The notes beneath the pieces are model-generated. The model ran no database searches and was not told where the DNA came from. It saw only the letters and a program-made list of their open reading frames with translations. 64,000 nucleotides of DNA from Sphingopyxis sp. (GTDB lineage Bacteria > Pseudomonadota > Alphaproteobacteria > Sphingomonadales > Sphingomonadaceae), in contig NZ_JAEULM010000044.1 in NCBI RefSeq assembly GCF_016793825.1, positions 186,001-250,000 of the forward strand, read 5' to 3'. The number at the start of each line of letters is the position of its first letter. Positions within the stretch are counted from its first letter, which is position 1. The position numbers and the translations under genes were made by a program. This document shows, piece after piece, positions 53,360 to 63,198 of this stretch.

Positions 53360-54872
53360 GCTTCTTCCACGGGTTCTCCAACTGCTTGTTCCTCAGCTTC
53401 CTGAGGCCCACGGCGATCCTTTTCCGCGTGTTGCGCGGGTGGATGACCTCGTCGATGTAACCGCGCGACGCCGCGACGAACGGGTTGGCGAAGCGATCCT
53501 CATATTCCTTCGTGCGCTCGGCGATCTTTTCAGGGTCACCGATATCGCTGCGGAAGATGATCTCGACCGCGCCCTTGGCGCCCATCACCGCGATCTCGGC
53601 GGTCGGCCAGGCATAGTTCAGATCGCCGCGCAGATGCTTTGACGCCATCACGTCATAGGCGCCGCCATAGGCCTTGCGCGTGATCACCGTGATCTTGGGC
53701 ACCGTCGCTTCGGCGTAAGCGAAAAGCAGCTTCGCGCCATGTTTGATGATGCCGTTATATTCCTGCGCCGTGCCGGGCAGGAAACCCGGAACATCGACGA
53801 AGGTGATGATCGGAATCTCGAACGCATCGCAGAAGCGGACGAAACGTGCCGCCTTCTTCGACGAATTGATGTCGAGCACGCCCGCCAGCACCAGCGGCTG
53901 GTTCGCGACGATGCCGATCGTGCGCCCTTCGATGCGCCCGAAGCCGCAGATGATATTCCCCGCATGAGCCGGCTGCACCTCGAAGAAATCGCCTTCGTCG
54001 ACGGTTTTCCGGATCAGCTCGTGCATGTCGTACGGCTGGTTAGCATTCGGCGGAATCAGCGTGTCGAGGCTGGGTTCCGCGCGATCGAACGGATCGCTGG
54101 TCGGACGCACCGGAACGCCGCTGCGGCTGTTCTCGGGCAGGTAATCGAAGAAATCGCGCGTCGCGAGCAATGCCTCGATATCATTCTCGAATGCGATATC
54201 GGCGACCGAGCTTTTCGTCGTGTGCGTAATCGCGCCGCCCAGTTCTTCCTGCGTCACCACTTCGTTGGTCACGGTCTTCACGACGTCGGGCCCGGTGACG
54301 AACATATAGCTGCTGTCCTTCACCATGAAGATAAAGTCGGTCATCGCGGGCGAGTACACCGCGCCGCCCGCGCACGGCCCCATGATCAGCGAAATCTGCG
54401 GCACGACGCCCGAAGCCAGCACGTTGCGCTGAAACACCTCGGCATAACCGCCGAGCGAGGCGACGCCCTCCTGAATGCGCGCGCCGCCGCTGTCGTTGAG
54501 GCCGATGACGGGCGCGCCGACCTTCAGCGCATTGTCCATCACCTTCATGATCTTTTCGGCGTGCCGCTCCGACAGCGAGCCACCGAAGACGGTGAAATCC
54601 TGGCTGAACACGTAGACGAGGCGCCCGTTGATCGTGCCACTGCCGGTCACGACGCCGTCGCCGGGAACGATCTGGTCCTGCATCCCGAAATCAGTGCAAT
54701 TATGTTCGACATAGGTATCCAGCTCTTCGAACGATCCTTCGTCGAGCAGGACGTCCAGCCGCTCGCGCGCGGTCAACTTGCCCTTGCTGTGCTGCGCATC
54801 GATGCGCTTTTGCCCGCCGCCCAGCGCGGCAGCAGCCCGGCGACGTTCCATTTCGGCGATATTAGCGGACAT
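53340..54872 (-). CDS. pccB: Propionyl-CoA carboxylase beta subunit (carboxyltransferase)
   Basis: 510 residues of the acyl-CoA carboxyltransferase family. N-terminal [21 protein letters not shown], acyl-CoA binding [43 protein letters not shown], then the C-domain [28 protein letters not shown] and [21 protein letters not shown], with the end [11 protein letters not shown]. It carboxylates propionyl-CoA with PccA. ATG 54872 has GGAGAGAC upstream; longer in-frame starts up to 55055 lie inside the divergent regulator gene. First gene of the reverse-strand propionate cluster. Confidence 0.96.
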   Translation of the reverse strand: MSANIAEMERRRAAAALGGGQKRIDAQHSKGKLTARERLDVLLDEGSFEELDTYVEHNCTDFGMQDQIVPGDGVVTGSGTINGRLVYVFSQDFTVFGGSLSERHAEKIMKVMDNALKVGAPVIGLNDSGGARIQEGVASLGGYAEVFQRNVLASGVVPQISLIMGPCAGGAVYSPAMTDFIFMVKDSSYMFVTGPDVVKTVTNEVVTQEELGGAITHTTKSSVADIAFENDIEALLATRDFFDYLPENSRSGVPVRPTSDPFDRAEPSLDTLIPPNANQPYDMHELIRKTVDEGDFFEVQPAHAGNIICGFGRIEGRTIGIVANQPLVLAGVLDINSSKKAARFVRFCDAFEIPIITFVDVPGFLPGTAQEYNGIIKHGAKLLFAYAEATVPKITVITRKAYGGAYDVMASKHLRGDLNYAWPTAEIAVMGAKGAVEIIFRSDIGDPEKIAERTKEYEDRFANPFVAASRGYIDEVIHPRNTRKRIAVGLRKLRNKQLENPWKKHDNIPL

Positions 54873-54923
54873 GCGTCTCTCCACTCTATGTCGGATTTGC
54901 CGTCTGCCCTCGTCCACGAGCTT

Positions 54924-54967
54924 ATGCAAATGCGAATTTGCAAAGTTGCAAAGTCCAATTTTGCAAA
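54924..54967. promoter_or_regulatory. Cluster of TTTGCAAA boxes between pccB and the ScfR-type regulator
   Basis: Perfect TTTGCAAA palindromes at 54937-54944 and 54960-54967, a one-mismatch copy GTTGCAAA at 54945-54952 directly adjoining the first, and an ATGCAAAT half-like copy at 54924-54931. They lie in the 121-bp divergent region. TTTGCAAA is the core bound by mycobacterial PrpR and resembles corynebacterial RamB sites, whose proteins are relatives of the neighbouring regulator. Role as its operator is a strong inference. Confidence 0.75.
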
Positions 54968-54993
54968 CTATCCTGCGCGGGAGGAGAGACGGG

Positions 54994-56403
54994 ATGTCCC
55001 GCCAGCGCATCTTTGCCGGTACACGACTGCGCCAGCTTCGCACCGAACGGGGCACGGGACAGTCAGACTTTGCCAGTCAACTCGGCATTTCCGCCTCCTA
55101 TCTCAGCCAGATCGAGCATGACGACCGTCCGCTGACACCGGCCCTGCTCGACCGGCTCCAAAAGCTCTTTCCCCTCGAATGGGAGGAGGTTGCCGCCGAA
55201 GCTGGCGACCGCCGCGCCGGCGCGCTCCGCGAGGCCGCTGCCGACCCCCTGTTCGCCGCATCCCCCCTGCCCCCCGACCAGCTCGAACGGGCGGCATTGC
55301 AACAGCCGCAGCTCGCCGACCAGTTCGTCGCGCTCCACGCCGCCTATCGCCGCGCTGGCCAGCGATTGCAGATCATCGACGAAGCCCTGACCGGCGGCAC
55401 CGCCGAGGGCAGCCGCCTGCCGTGGGAGGAGGTGCGCGACTGGTTCCATGACGCGGGCAATTATGTCGACAGCATCGATCGCGCTGCGGAAGCGCTGGCC
55501 GGGCAGCTTCGCGGGCGCGAGCCGTCGCCGGCAATCGAAACGATCGAGCGCCGCCTGCGCGACGCGCTCGGTATTTCGATCGTCTATCGGCAGAGTCAGG
55601 TTCTACGCGATTTCGATGCGACGATGCGGCATCTGGTGATCGATCCATCCCAGCCCGCGGAAAGCCGACGTTTCCAACTGGCGCACCAGCTCGCGGCCCT
55701 AGCGCTGACAAACGAGATCGCCGCCGTGGTCGAGGCGTCGCCCCTCCGCACCGCCGCGGCAAGGCAGTTGTTGCATGTCGGCCTTGCCAACTATGCCGCG
55801 GGCGCGGTGTTGATGCCCTATGCGCCGTTTCGCGCCAGCGCCCGCGCGGTGCGGCATGACATCGACCGGCTGCGCATGGACTATGGCGTCAGCTTCGAAC
55901 AGGCCTGTCACCGCCTCTCGACCCTCCAGCGCCCCGGCGCGCGGGGCATTCCGATGTTCTTCTGCCGCGTCGACATGGCGGGCAACATCACCAAACGACA
56001 CTCGGCGACGCGGCTGCAATTCGCCCGTTTCGGTGGCGCATGTCCGCTATGGATCGTCCACGAGGCAGCGGCGATCCCCGACCGCATCCTGTTCCAGCTA
56101 GCGGAAACCCCTGACGGCCTGCGCTATGTGTCGATGGCGAAGGGGCTGGTGAAGCCGTCGGGCAGCTATGCCCGATCTCCACGCCGTTACGCCGTCGCGC
56201 TTGGCTGCGAGGCGCAATATGCAGCCGATTTTGTCTATGCGGACGCGGTGGACGTCGATGCCCCGCAGGCGGCGACGCGGATCGGGCTATCCTGCCGCAT
56301 CTGCCCGCGCGACGATTGCGACCAGCGCGCCTTCCCGCCCAGCGATCGCCCGATATTGGTGGACCCCGACCGGCGCGACGTCGTCCCGTACCGGATCGGG
56401 TAG
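54994..56403 (+). CDS. Short-chain fatty acyl-CoA-responsive regulator (ScfR/RamB/PrpR-like), XRE plus IrrE-like
   Basis: 469-residue regulator. An N-terminal XRE helix-turn-helix ([42 protein letters not shown]) is followed by an IrrE/ImmA-like region ([16 protein letters not shown]) and a C-terminal DUF2083/ScfRs domain rich in conserved Cys ([18 protein letters not shown]). Relatives (RamB, PrpR) control acetate or propionate metabolism and sense acyl-CoA. GGGAGGAGAGAC precedes the ATG. It is transcribed away from pccB, with candidate binding sites in between, and is the prime candidate to control the propionyl-CoA cluster. Confidence 0.92.
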   Translation: MSRQRIFAGTRLRQLRTERGTGQSDFASQLGISASYLSQIEHDDRPLTPALLDRLQKLFPLEWEEVAAEAGDRRAGALREAAADPLFAASPLPPDQLERAALQQPQLADQFVALHAAYRRAGQRLQIIDEALTGGTAEGSRLPWEEVRDWFHDAGNYVDSIDRAAEALAGQLRGREPSPAIETIERRLRDALGISIVYRQSQVLRDFDATMRHLVIDPSQPAESRRFQLAHQLAALALTNEIAAVVEASPLRTAAARQLLHVGLANYAAGAVLMPYAPFRASARAVRHDIDRLRMDYGVSFEQACHRLSTLQRPGARGIPMFFCRVDMAGNITKRHSATRLQFARFGGACPLWIVHEAAAIPDRILFQLAETPDGLRYVSMAKGLVKPSGSYARSPRRYAVALGCEAQYAADFVYADAVDVDAPQAATRIGLSCRICPRDDCDQRAFPPSDRPILVDPDRRDVVPYRIG

Positions 56404-56411
56404 CTTCTTCT

Positions 56412-56506
56412 CCCCTCCCGCAGGCGGGAGGGGTCGGGGGAGGGCCTGTTACTCGGAAGCACGCCGAAACATGCCCTCCCCTAACCCCTCCCATGAATGG
56501 GAGGGG
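56412..56506. repeat. Intergenic nested inverted repeat (CCCCTCCCGC family), copy 2
   Basis: CCCCTCCCGC-AG-GCGGGAGGGG palindrome at 56412-56433, then GGGGGAGGGCCTGT as in copy 1 (47491-47600), and the complementary half ATGCCCTCCCCTAACCCCTCCC with a terminal palindrome up to 56506. The outer loop differs between copies, as does the right inner loop. It lies between two convergent genes and ends 3 bp before the next stop codon, so it may also act as a terminator. Confidence 0.9.
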
Positions 56507-56509
56507 AAT

Positions 56510-57526
56510 CTATAGCTTCACGATCCCGCGTTCGATCAGGCTGTGCGCCGTCGCGAGAATGGCCTCCTCGGGCGGCCGCATCGTCCAGCCCAATGTCCGC
56601 ATCGCATGACTGCTGTCGCCGCCGCGAACATTACCGAGTTCGGCGACAAGCTGCTTCAGTTCGGGTCGCACGATCGCGAACAGCTTGAGCAACCAGTCAG
56701 GCATCTTGCGCGTCGGCACCTTCGTTGCCCGATCGCCGAGATTCGCCGTGAGGATGCCCGCGACGTCGATCATCTTGAGGAACGGTCCCGAACAGACATA
56801 GCGCTCGTCCTTGATGCCCGGCGCGGTCAGCGCCCGATAATGGAGGTCGGCAACGTCGCGCACGTCGATGATGCCGAACCCGATGTCGGGACACATCGGC
56901 ACCTTGCCTTCCAGCAATTGCTTCACCAGCTCGATCGAGGTCGACAGATCGTCCGACAGCAACGGACCGAACACCGCAGCGGGATTGACCGACGCGAACT
57001 CCATGTCGCCGCCCTCGGCCGCGACCCAATCGCGCGCGGCCCGTTCCGCCACGGTTTTCGATCGCGGGTAGGGCATCACTCCGGGATTATCGAGGTTCGT
57101 CCAATCGGCTTCGCTGTAGAGATCGCGCCCCTTGCCGTGACCATAGGCGATGGCCGCCATCGACGATGTCAGGACAAAGCGCCGAACCCCGGCCGCTTTG
57201 GCGAACCGGAGCGCGCGCAAGGCGCCTTCACGCGCCGGAACGATCAATTCGTCGGCATGTTTGGGAACCCCCATGGGAAATGGCGATGCGACATGGGCTA
57301 CATGCGTGCACCCCGCCATCGCGTCTGCCCAGCCGTCGTCATGTTCCAGATCGGCCGCGAAGAAGCGAAGTTTCGCCTCGTCCACGGAGAGCCAACCGCG
57401 AACCTCGGACTCGCGCTTCAGGCTGCGTACCGTCGTGTGGACGGTCCATCCATTTTCGATAAGCTGCCGGATCAGGAAGCCGGCGATATAACCGCTTCCT
57501 CCAGTGACCAATACCGTGCCCGTCAT
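56510..57526 (-). CDS. NAD-dependent epimerase/dihydroflavonol 4-reductase-like protein
   Basis: 338-residue extended SDR. The cofactor motif is VTGGSGYIAGFLIRQLIENGW, THVAHVASPFPM and VLTSSMAAIAY follow, and the catalytic YxxxK is in YPRSKTVAE. It reduces carbonyls on aldehydes or ketones with NADPH (DFR/cinnamoyl-CoA reductase-like); the physiological substrate is unknown. GGGAGGGACGC precedes the ATG at 57526. Single gene, convergent to the regulator at 54994 across an inverted repeat and 60 bp from gor on the same strand. Confidence 0.86.
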   Translation of the reverse strand: MTGTVLVTGGSGYIAGFLIRQLIENGWTVHTTVRSLKRESEVRGWLSVDEAKLRFFAADLEHDDGWADAMAGCTHVAHVASPFPMGVPKHADELIVPAREGALRALRFAKAAGVRRFVLTSSMAAIAYGHGKGRDLYSEADWTNLDNPGVMPYPRSKTVAERAARDWVAAEGGDMEFASVNPAAVFGPLLSDDLSTSIELVKQLLEGKVPMCPDIGFGIIDVRDVADLHYRALTAPGIKDERYVCSGPFLKMIDVAGILTANLGDRATKVPTRKMPDWLLKLFAIVRPELKQLVAELGNVRGGDSSHAMRTLGWTMRPPEEAILATAHSLIERGIVKL

Positions 57527-57586
57527 GCGTCCCTCCCGTCCTGTTATGGATGGGAGGATAGCGCATGAAGGTTGCAGGCAGAAACC

Positions 57587-58933
57587 TTATTTGAGGAGGA
57601 CGAGCTCCTCCGCCATGCTGGGGTGCAGCGCGACCGTGGCGTCGAAATCGGCCTTGGTCAGCCCCGCCTTCACCGCGATGGCGGCGGCCTGCAATATCTC
57701 CGGCGCGTCGGGACCGATCATGTGCAGCCCGACGACCTGATCGGTCGCGGCGTTGACGACCATCTTGTAGAGCGCGCGCTCGTTGCGACCTGCGAGCACG
57801 TTCTTCATCGCGCGAAAATCGCTGGTATAGATGCGGACGGCGCCAAGCTTGTTGCGGGCCTCGGCCTCGGTCATGCCAACCGCGCCGATCGGCGGATGGC
57901 TGAACACCGCGCTGGGGACGTTGGCATAGTCGACGACCGTCGGCTTGCCGCCGAACACGCTGTCGGCAAACGCCTGCCCTTCGCGGATCGCCACCGGGGT
58001 CAACTGGATGCGATTGGTGACATCGCCGACGGCATAGATGCTGGACACCGACGACTGGTTCGTTTCGTCGACCTTGACCGCGCCTTGGGCGTCAAGTTCG
58101 ACGCCGACCTCCTGCAAGCCGATGCCCCGGGTATTCGGTACGCGGCCCGCCGCGATCAGCACGGCATCGGCCGGGATCGGATCGCAGTTTTCGAGGTGGA
58201 CCGTCAGCGACCCGTCGGGGTTCTTGTCGATCGATCGGAACGGCGCGTTGAACCTGAACTCGATCCCCTTGGTCATAGAGATTTGCAGCAGGCGGTCGCG
58301 GATCTGCTCGTCATACCCGCGCAGGATCGTGTCGCCGCGGTTGACGATCGTTACCTTGCTACCGAATTCGTTGAAGATTCCCGCGAATTCATTGGCGATA
58401 TAGCCGCCGCCGGCAATCACGACGCGGTTGGGCAAAGCATCGAGATGAAAGACTTCGTTCGATGTGATCGCATGTTCGCTACCCGGAAAATCGGGCACAT
58501 GCGGCCAGCCGCCGGTCGCGACCAGAATGCGCTCGGCGGTCACTTCCTGCCCGTCGGCCAGACGCACACGCTGCGGGCCGACGATCGTGGCGCGGGTGCG
58601 CAGCACGGTCACCTTGTGGTTGTCGAGCGTCTGACCATACAGGCCTTCGAGCCGGTCGACCTCGGCGAGCACATTATCGCGCAGCACGTCCCAATGGAAT
58701 TTGCAGTCGGAAACGTCCCAGCCGAATTTTCGGGCGTCGTGGATATCCTCGGCAAAATGTGCGCCATAGACGAGCAGCTTCTTAGGCACGCAGCCGCGGA
58801 TGACGCAGGTGCCGCCGACCCGATGCTCCTCGGCCACGGCAACCCGCGCACCATGTGACGCCGCGACACGCGACGCGCGGACGCCGCCCGACCCGGCGCC
58901 AATGACGAACAGGTCGAAATCGAAATCGCTCAT
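57587..58933 (-). CDS. gor: Glutathione-disulfide reductase
   Basis: 448 residues of the class I pyridine nucleotide disulfide oxidoreductase family. LFVIGAGSGGVRASRVAASHGA (FAD), the redox Cys pair in GGTCVIRGCVPKKLLVY, VIAGGGYIANEFAGIFNEFG (NADPH domain), VGDVTNRIQLTPVA, and C-terminal LHPSMAEELV with the active-site His. CVIRGCVPKK rather than CLNWGCIPTK distinguishes it from the E3 at 26956. It keeps the cytosolic glutathione pool reduced. ATG 58933; it lies upstream of the DFR-like gene on the same strand. Confidence 0.93.
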   Translation of the reverse strand: MSDFDFDLFVIGAGSGGVRASRVAASHGARVAVAEEHRVGGTCVIRGCVPKKLLVYGAHFAEDIHDARKFGWDVSDCKFHWDVLRDNVLAEVDRLEGLYGQTLDNHKVTVLRTRATIVGPQRVRLADGQEVTAERILVATGGWPHVPDFPGSEHAITSNEVFHLDALPNRVVIAGGGYIANEFAGIFNEFGSKVTIVNRGDTILRGYDEQIRDRLLQISMTKGIEFRFNAPFRSIDKNPDGSLTVHLENCDPIPADAVLIAAGRVPNTRGIGLQEVGVELDAQGAVKVDETNQSSVSSIYAVGDVTNRIQLTPVAIREGQAFADSVFGGKPTVVDYANVPSAVFSHPPIGAVGMTEAEARNKLGAVRIYTSDFRAMKNVLAGRNERALYKMVVNAATDQVVGLHMIGPDAPEILQAAAIAVKAGLTKADFDATVALHPSMAEELVLLK

Positions 58934-59041
58934 GAAAAGACCCCTGAAAACACGCCGACCGGCATTCGCGGCCCGCGCCTATGTGGTTATGCGCCGGCGG
59001 CTTGCCAATCGAATTTTGCGTTCAGTAGCAGCGACGCCGCC

Positions 59042-60547
59042 TCACTCGCCCAGTGCCGCCTGCATCAACGCCTGTGTCGCAGGGTCGAATTCGAACGTTC
59101 CCTCGGCCAGCCCCTTCGCCATTTCCTTGCCCAGTTCGACGCCGAATTGATCGAACGGGTTGATGCCGAGCAGGACGGCATTGGCGAAAACCCGATGCTC
59201 ATAAAAAGCGATCAGCGCGCCAAGACTCCGCGGCGTCACCTGGTCGAGCAGGATTGTCGTCGAAGGGCGATCGCCGGGATAAGCCCTCGCGCCATCGTCG
59301 CTCGTCTGCCCGGTCATCAACGCCGCCCCCTGCGCGATGCAATTGCCCACCAGCATTTCATGGTGCGCGTCGTCGAGCAGGTGATCGGGTTCGCGCGCGA
59401 CGACGAACTCGACGGGCGTCAGGTGCGTGCCCTGATGGAGAAGCTGGAACACCGCATGCTGCGCGTCGGTACCAACCCCGCCCCACGTGATCGCGGCGGT
59501 CCTTTGCGCCACCGGCTTGCCCTCGACTGTCACCGATTTGCCGTTCGATTCCATTTCCAGTTGCTGGAGATAATCGGGCAGCAGCCGCAACCGTTCATCA
59601 TAGGCGAAGACCGCGCGGGTCTGGCAGCCCAGGCGGTTGGCGTAGAGCTGATCCGCGAACGCCGCGAGCAGGCAGACGTTGTCGGTCCCGTCGGTCAGCC
59701 GGAAATGGCGATCCATCTCCGCCGCCCCTTCGAGCAGGTCGGCGAAAGCGTCCCAGCCCAGCGCGAGCGCCGCCGGAAAGCCGATCGACGACCACAGCGA
59801 ATAGCGACCGCCCACCGTCTCGCTGAACGGCAGGATGCGCGTCTCGTCGATGCCCCATTCCATCGCGCGTTCGGGCATCGCGGTCAGCGCGATGAAGCGG
59901 CCGAGCGGATCGTCGACGCCGCCTTCTTCGAGCCATTGCAGCGCCGAGGCCGCATTCAGCAAGGTTTCGGTCGTGGTAAAGGTTTTCGACGCGACCGCGA
60001 CAAGCGTATAGGCGGGGTCGAATTTGGCGAACGCCTCGGCTAGCGCGGCACCGTCGACGTTCGAGACGACCGCCACGTCGTAGCGCTCGCTATGCCGCCC
60101 AAGCGCATCGACGAGAAGGTCGGGGCCCAGCGCGGACCCACCGATGCCGATGTGGAGCAGATGGCGGATTTCGCCGAACGCCCCTGCCTCGATCGCATCG
60201 ACCATCATCCGCATCCGTTGATGCAGCGCCTGCGCGATATGGACGGATTCGGGTGCGCCCTCGCCGCGTTCCGCGCTATGCTCGGCGGCGCGGCCCTCGG
60301 TCGGATTGGCGATTCCGCCCGAAAACAGCGTCTTGCGGCGCCCGGTAAAATCCTGCGCGGCGGCAAGGTCGGCCAGGACCTTGGTCGCGGCGGTGTCGAG
60401 GTGCGTCTTCGCGAAATCGAAACGGATGTCGGCGACGGTACGCACCAGTTCCGCAAGCCGTGTCCGGGGATCGGCGGAAACCAGATCGGTCAGCCGCTGC
60501 GGTTGCCAGTCGGCGAGCGCTTGCCACGCTTCGGGGGCGGTCGTCAT
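59042..60547 (-). CDS. pgi: Glucose-6-phosphate isomerase
   Basis: Interconverts glucose-6-phosphate and fructose-6-phosphate. 501 residues with IGIGGSALGPDLLVDAL, VASKTFTTTETLLNA and FSETVGGRYSLWSSIGF as phosphate-binding blocks, and LGALIAFYEHRVFANAVLLGINPFDQFGVELGK with the catalytic Lys near the end. ATG 60547 is preceded by purine-rich sequence (AAGGAAAAC). Reverse strand, divergent from lepB across 120 bp. Most sphingomonads use the Entner-Doudoroff route, where this gene serves gluconeogenesis and recycling. Confidence 0.95.
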   Translation of the reverse strand: MTTAPEAWQALADWQPQRLTDLVSADPRTRLAELVRTVADIRFDFAKTHLDTAATKVLADLAAAQDFTGRRKTLFSGGIANPTEGRAAEHSAERGEGAPESVHIAQALHQRMRMMVDAIEAGAFGEIRHLLHIGIGGSALGPDLLVDALGRHSERYDVAVVSNVDGAALAEAFAKFDPAYTLVAVASKTFTTTETLLNAASALQWLEEGGVDDPLGRFIALTAMPERAMEWGIDETRILPFSETVGGRYSLWSSIGFPAALALGWDAFADLLEGAAEMDRHFRLTDGTDNVCLLAAFADQLYANRLGCQTRAVFAYDERLRLLPDYLQQLEMESNGKSVTVEGKPVAQRTAAITWGGVGTDAQHAVFQLLHQGTHLTPVEFVVAREPDHLLDDAHHEMLVGNCIAQGAALMTGQTSDDGARAYPGDRPSTTILLDQVTPRSLGALIAFYEHRVFANAVLLGINPFDQFGVELGKEMAKGLAEGTFEFDPATQALMQAALGE

Positions 60548-60667
60548 GATAGCCTGTTTTCCTTCTTCCGGTCGCAGGTGGTTCTTTAGGCCCGCGATCG
60601 TCCGCGCGCCAGCGCGATCCGCCGATATTTACTTGACCTGCAGACCTATTCGTCGCCATTGCGCGGC

Positions 60668-61561
60668 ATGACCGAAGCCAGCCTGACCGCCGATAATTCG
60701 CCCGCGAACGAGCCTCGCCCGACGGCGCCCGAACCGGCCCCCATCTCCGCGAAGGAAGAAGCGGTCGATACGATCCGCTTTCTCGCCCTGCTCGCCGTCG
60801 CGGTCCTGATTTTTCGCAGCTTTTTCCTTTCCCCGTTCAATATCCCGTCGGAATCGATGCAGCCGCGCCTTTTGATCGGCGACTATCTGCTCGTGAACAA
60901 GATGGCGTACGGCTATTCGAAATATAGCCTCCCGTTCAGCGTCCCGCTGATCCCCGGTCGCATTTTCCCGCGTACGCCCGAACGTGGCGATGTCGTCGTG
61001 TTCAAGGCGCCGCCCGTCAACGACAATGACTATATCAAGCGCGTGATCGGGCTTCCCGGCGACACCGTCCAGGTCCGCGACGGCATCGTCTGGCTGAACG
61101 GTAAACCGCTGAAGCGTGAGCCGATGGCCGATTTCGTCATTCCGGTGACGCAGAACATGATCGACGCATCGCGGACCGCGGGCACCCTTCCCTGCTATGC
61201 GCCCGAGTTCGAGGAAGTCGGCCCCGACGGTCAGCGTCAGTGCCGCTACAAGCAGTTCCGTGAGACGCTGCCGAGCGGAAAAAGCTATGCGATCCTCGAC
61301 ATCACGACGATCGCCGAGGATAATACCCCGCTGGTCACGGTTCCGGCCGGCCATCTGTTCCTGATGGGCGACAACCGCGACCGCAGCGCCGACAGCCGGT
61401 TCCCGGCGATCGAAAATCAGGGCATCGGACTCGTTCCCGAAGAGAATCTTGTCGGTCACGCGATGGTCGGCATGTTCTCGACCGATGGGTCGGCAAGCTG
61501 GATCAACCCGATCAGCTGGTTCACCGCCGCGCGCTGGAGCCGTATCGGGGAAGGCTTTTGA
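60668..61561 (+). CDS. lepB: Signal peptidase I
   Basis: Cleaves Sec and Tat signal peptides at the inner membrane. 297 residues with one N-terminal hydrophobic helix, the catalytic Ser in [12 protein letters not shown] and the general-base Lys in [11 protein letters not shown], then [15 protein letters not shown] region of about 40 residues between conserved boxes contains two Cys. The ATG at 60668 is used; a TTG three codons earlier is less likely. It starts a lepB-rnc-era operon, a conserved proteobacterial order, with a 4-bp overlap (TTGA) to rnc. Confidence 0.94.
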   Translation: MTEASLTADNSPANEPRPTAPEPAPISAKEEAVDTIRFLALLAVAVLIFRSFFLSPFNIPSESMQPRLLIGDYLLVNKMAYGYSKYSLPFSVPLIPGRIFPRTPERGDVVVFKAPPVNDNDYIKRVIGLPGDTVQVRDGIVWLNGKPLKREPMADFVIPVTQNMIDASRTAGTLPCYAPEFEEVGPDGQRQCRYKQFRETLPSGKSYAILDITTIAEDNTPLVTVPAGHLFLMGDNRDRSADSRFPAIENQGIGLVPEENLVGHAMVGMFSTDGSASWINPISWFTAARWSRIGEGF

Positions 61562-62241
61562 ACGACCGCGTTTCCGCGGAGACGATCGCAGCCATCACCG
61601 GCGCCGTTCCCCGCGATCTTGGCCTCTATCACGAGGCGCTGACCCATGGCAGCAGTGGCGCGGGCGACTATCAGCGGCTCGAGTTCCTTGGCGACCGCGT
61701 ATTGGGGCTCGTCATCGCGTCGGAACTGTTCCACCGCTTCCCGAAGGCAGCGGAGGGCGAGCTTTCGTCACGGCTCCACGCGCTGGCATCGGGAGAAACC
61801 TGCGCCCGTATCGCGCAGGCGATCGACCTCAACGCCCATGTCCGTTTCGGAAGCCAGGCGATCGGCGACGGCGGACGTTATAGCGACAATATCGCCGCCG
61901 ATGTCCTCGAGGCGCTGATCGGCGCGCTCTGGCTCGACCATGGCGAAGCGGCGGCGCGCGCCTTCATCCTCGCCAAATGGGGCGACATGATCGAGGGGCA
62001 GGTCGCGGCCCCCAAACATCCCAAGGCGGCGCTTCAGGAATGGGCGCTTGCCCGCAAACGCAAACCGCCCGAATACCGTCTGGTCCGCCGCGACGGACCC
62101 GACCATGCGCCGCGTTTTCTGGTCGCGGTCGCAGTCGGCAAGCTCGCGGAGGCCGAAGGCGAAGGGGCATCGAAGCAGGCGGCAGAGAAGGCTGCGGCCG
62201 CGGCGTTGTTGGACCGATTGACACAGGAAGACGTAAAATGA
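61558..62241 (+). CDS. rnc: Ribonuclease III
   Basis: Double-strand-specific RNase that processes rRNA and regulatory RNA. 227 residues: the RNase III domain has [21 protein letters not shown] with the acidic metal ligands, and the second acidic site in [15 protein letters not shown]. The C-terminal dsRNA-binding domain ([38 protein letters not shown]) follows. The start codon is TTG at 61558, overlapping the lepB stop by 4 bp; no in-frame ATG is available upstream. Followed by era with an ATGA overlap. Confidence 0.95.
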   Translation: MNDRVSAETIAAITGAVPRDLGLYHEALTHGSSGAGDYQRLEFLGDRVLGLVIASELFHRFPKAAEGELSSRLHALASGETCARIAQAIDLNAHVRFGSQAIGDGGRYSDNIAADVLEALIGALWLDHGEAAARAFILAKWGDMIEGQVAAPKHPKAALQEWALARKRKPPEYRLVRRDGPDHAPRFLVAVAVGKLAEAEGEGASKQAAEKAAAAALLDRLTQEDVK

Positions 62242-63131
62242 CCCAGCGTTGCGGTTTCGTGGCCGTCGTCGGTGCCCCAAACGCGGGCAAATCGACCCTT
62301 GTCAACGCGCTCGTGGGCCAGAAGGTCGCAATCGTGAGTCCCAAGGCGCAGACGACGCGCACGCGCCTGATGGGCGTCGCGATGGAAGGCGATGCGCAGA
62401 TCGTCCTGATCGACACCCCGGGGATCTTTGCGCCGACCCGCCGGCTCGACCGCGCGATGGTCGCGGCGGCGTGGAGCAGCCTCGATCAGGCCGAGGCGAT
62501 CCTTGTAATGGTCGATGCCGCGGCAAAGCTGACGGGCCGGGTCGAGCGCGTCCTCGACGGCATCGCCAACCGGCCCGAAAAGAAATATCTGATCCTCAAC
62601 AAGGTCGACCTGTCGAGGAAGGACAAGCTGCTGACGGTCGCGACCGAACTCAACGCGAAGGTCGCGTTCGACGAAACCTATTTCATCTCGGCCAGCAGCG
62701 GCGACGGGGTCGCCGAACTCAAGATCAATCTCGCGGCGCTGATGCCCGAGGGGCCGTGGCATTTCCCGGAAGACGAGGTCAGCGATGCGCCCGAACGGAT
62801 GCTCGCCGCCGAGATCACGCGCGAACAGCTCTATCGCCAGCTCCACGAGGAACTGCCCTATCAGTCGACGGTCGAGACCGAGTTGTTCAAGACGCGCCCC
62901 GACGGCAGCGCCGAAATCCACCAGCAGATCTTCGTCGCACGCGATACCCAGCGCGCGATCGTGCTCGGCAAGGGTGGCAGCCGGATCAAGGAAATCGGCG
63001 CCAGGGCGCGCGCCGAGTTGGCCGACCTGATGGGACGCAAGGTCCACCTGTTCCTCCACGTCAAGGTGAAGGAAGATTGGGACGAAGACCGGGGCGTCTA
63101 CCGCGACATGGGGCTCGACTGGGTGGAGTGA
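62238..63131 (+). CDS. era: GTPase Era
   Basis: Ribosome-assembly GTPase that binds 16S rRNA. 297 residues with G1 [10 protein letters not shown]2 Thr in [10 protein letters not shown]3 DTPG, G4 NKVD and G5 SASSGDG, then the C-terminal KH domain ([21 protein letters not shown]). It starts inside the rnc stop (ATGA). The GTPase motifs are all intact. The unit lepB-rnc-era is one operon, and the gene is convergent with topA. Confidence 0.96.
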   Translation: MTQRCGFVAVVGAPNAGKSTLVNALVGQKVAIVSPKAQTTRTRLMGVAMEGDAQIVLIDTPGIFAPTRRLDRAMVAAAWSSLDQAEAILVMVDAAAKLTGRVERVLDGIANRPEKKYLILNKVDLSRKDKLLTVATELNAKVAFDETYFISASSGDGVAELKINLAALMPEGPWHFPEDEVSDAPERMLAAEITREQLYRQLHEELPYQSTVETELFKTRPDGSAEIHQQIFVARDTQRAIVLGKGGSRIKEIGARARAELADLMGRKVHLFLHVKVKEDWDEDRGVYRDMGLDWVE

Positions 63132-63198
63132 ATCGCGAACCTGCGAGCGCGGGCCTCCAGACACCGGCACAATGCGCCGATGGTTCTGGAGGACGCCA

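Noticed and set aside
60668..61561. Cys-containing insertion in signal peptidase I
   Set aside because: Alphaproteobacterial LepB proteins often have such an insertion; catalytic Ser and Lys are present.
61558..62241. RNase III motif reads LGDRVLG instead of the common LGDAVLG
   Set aside because: The metal-binding acidic residues are intact and this variant is ordinary in alphaproteobacteria as I recall.
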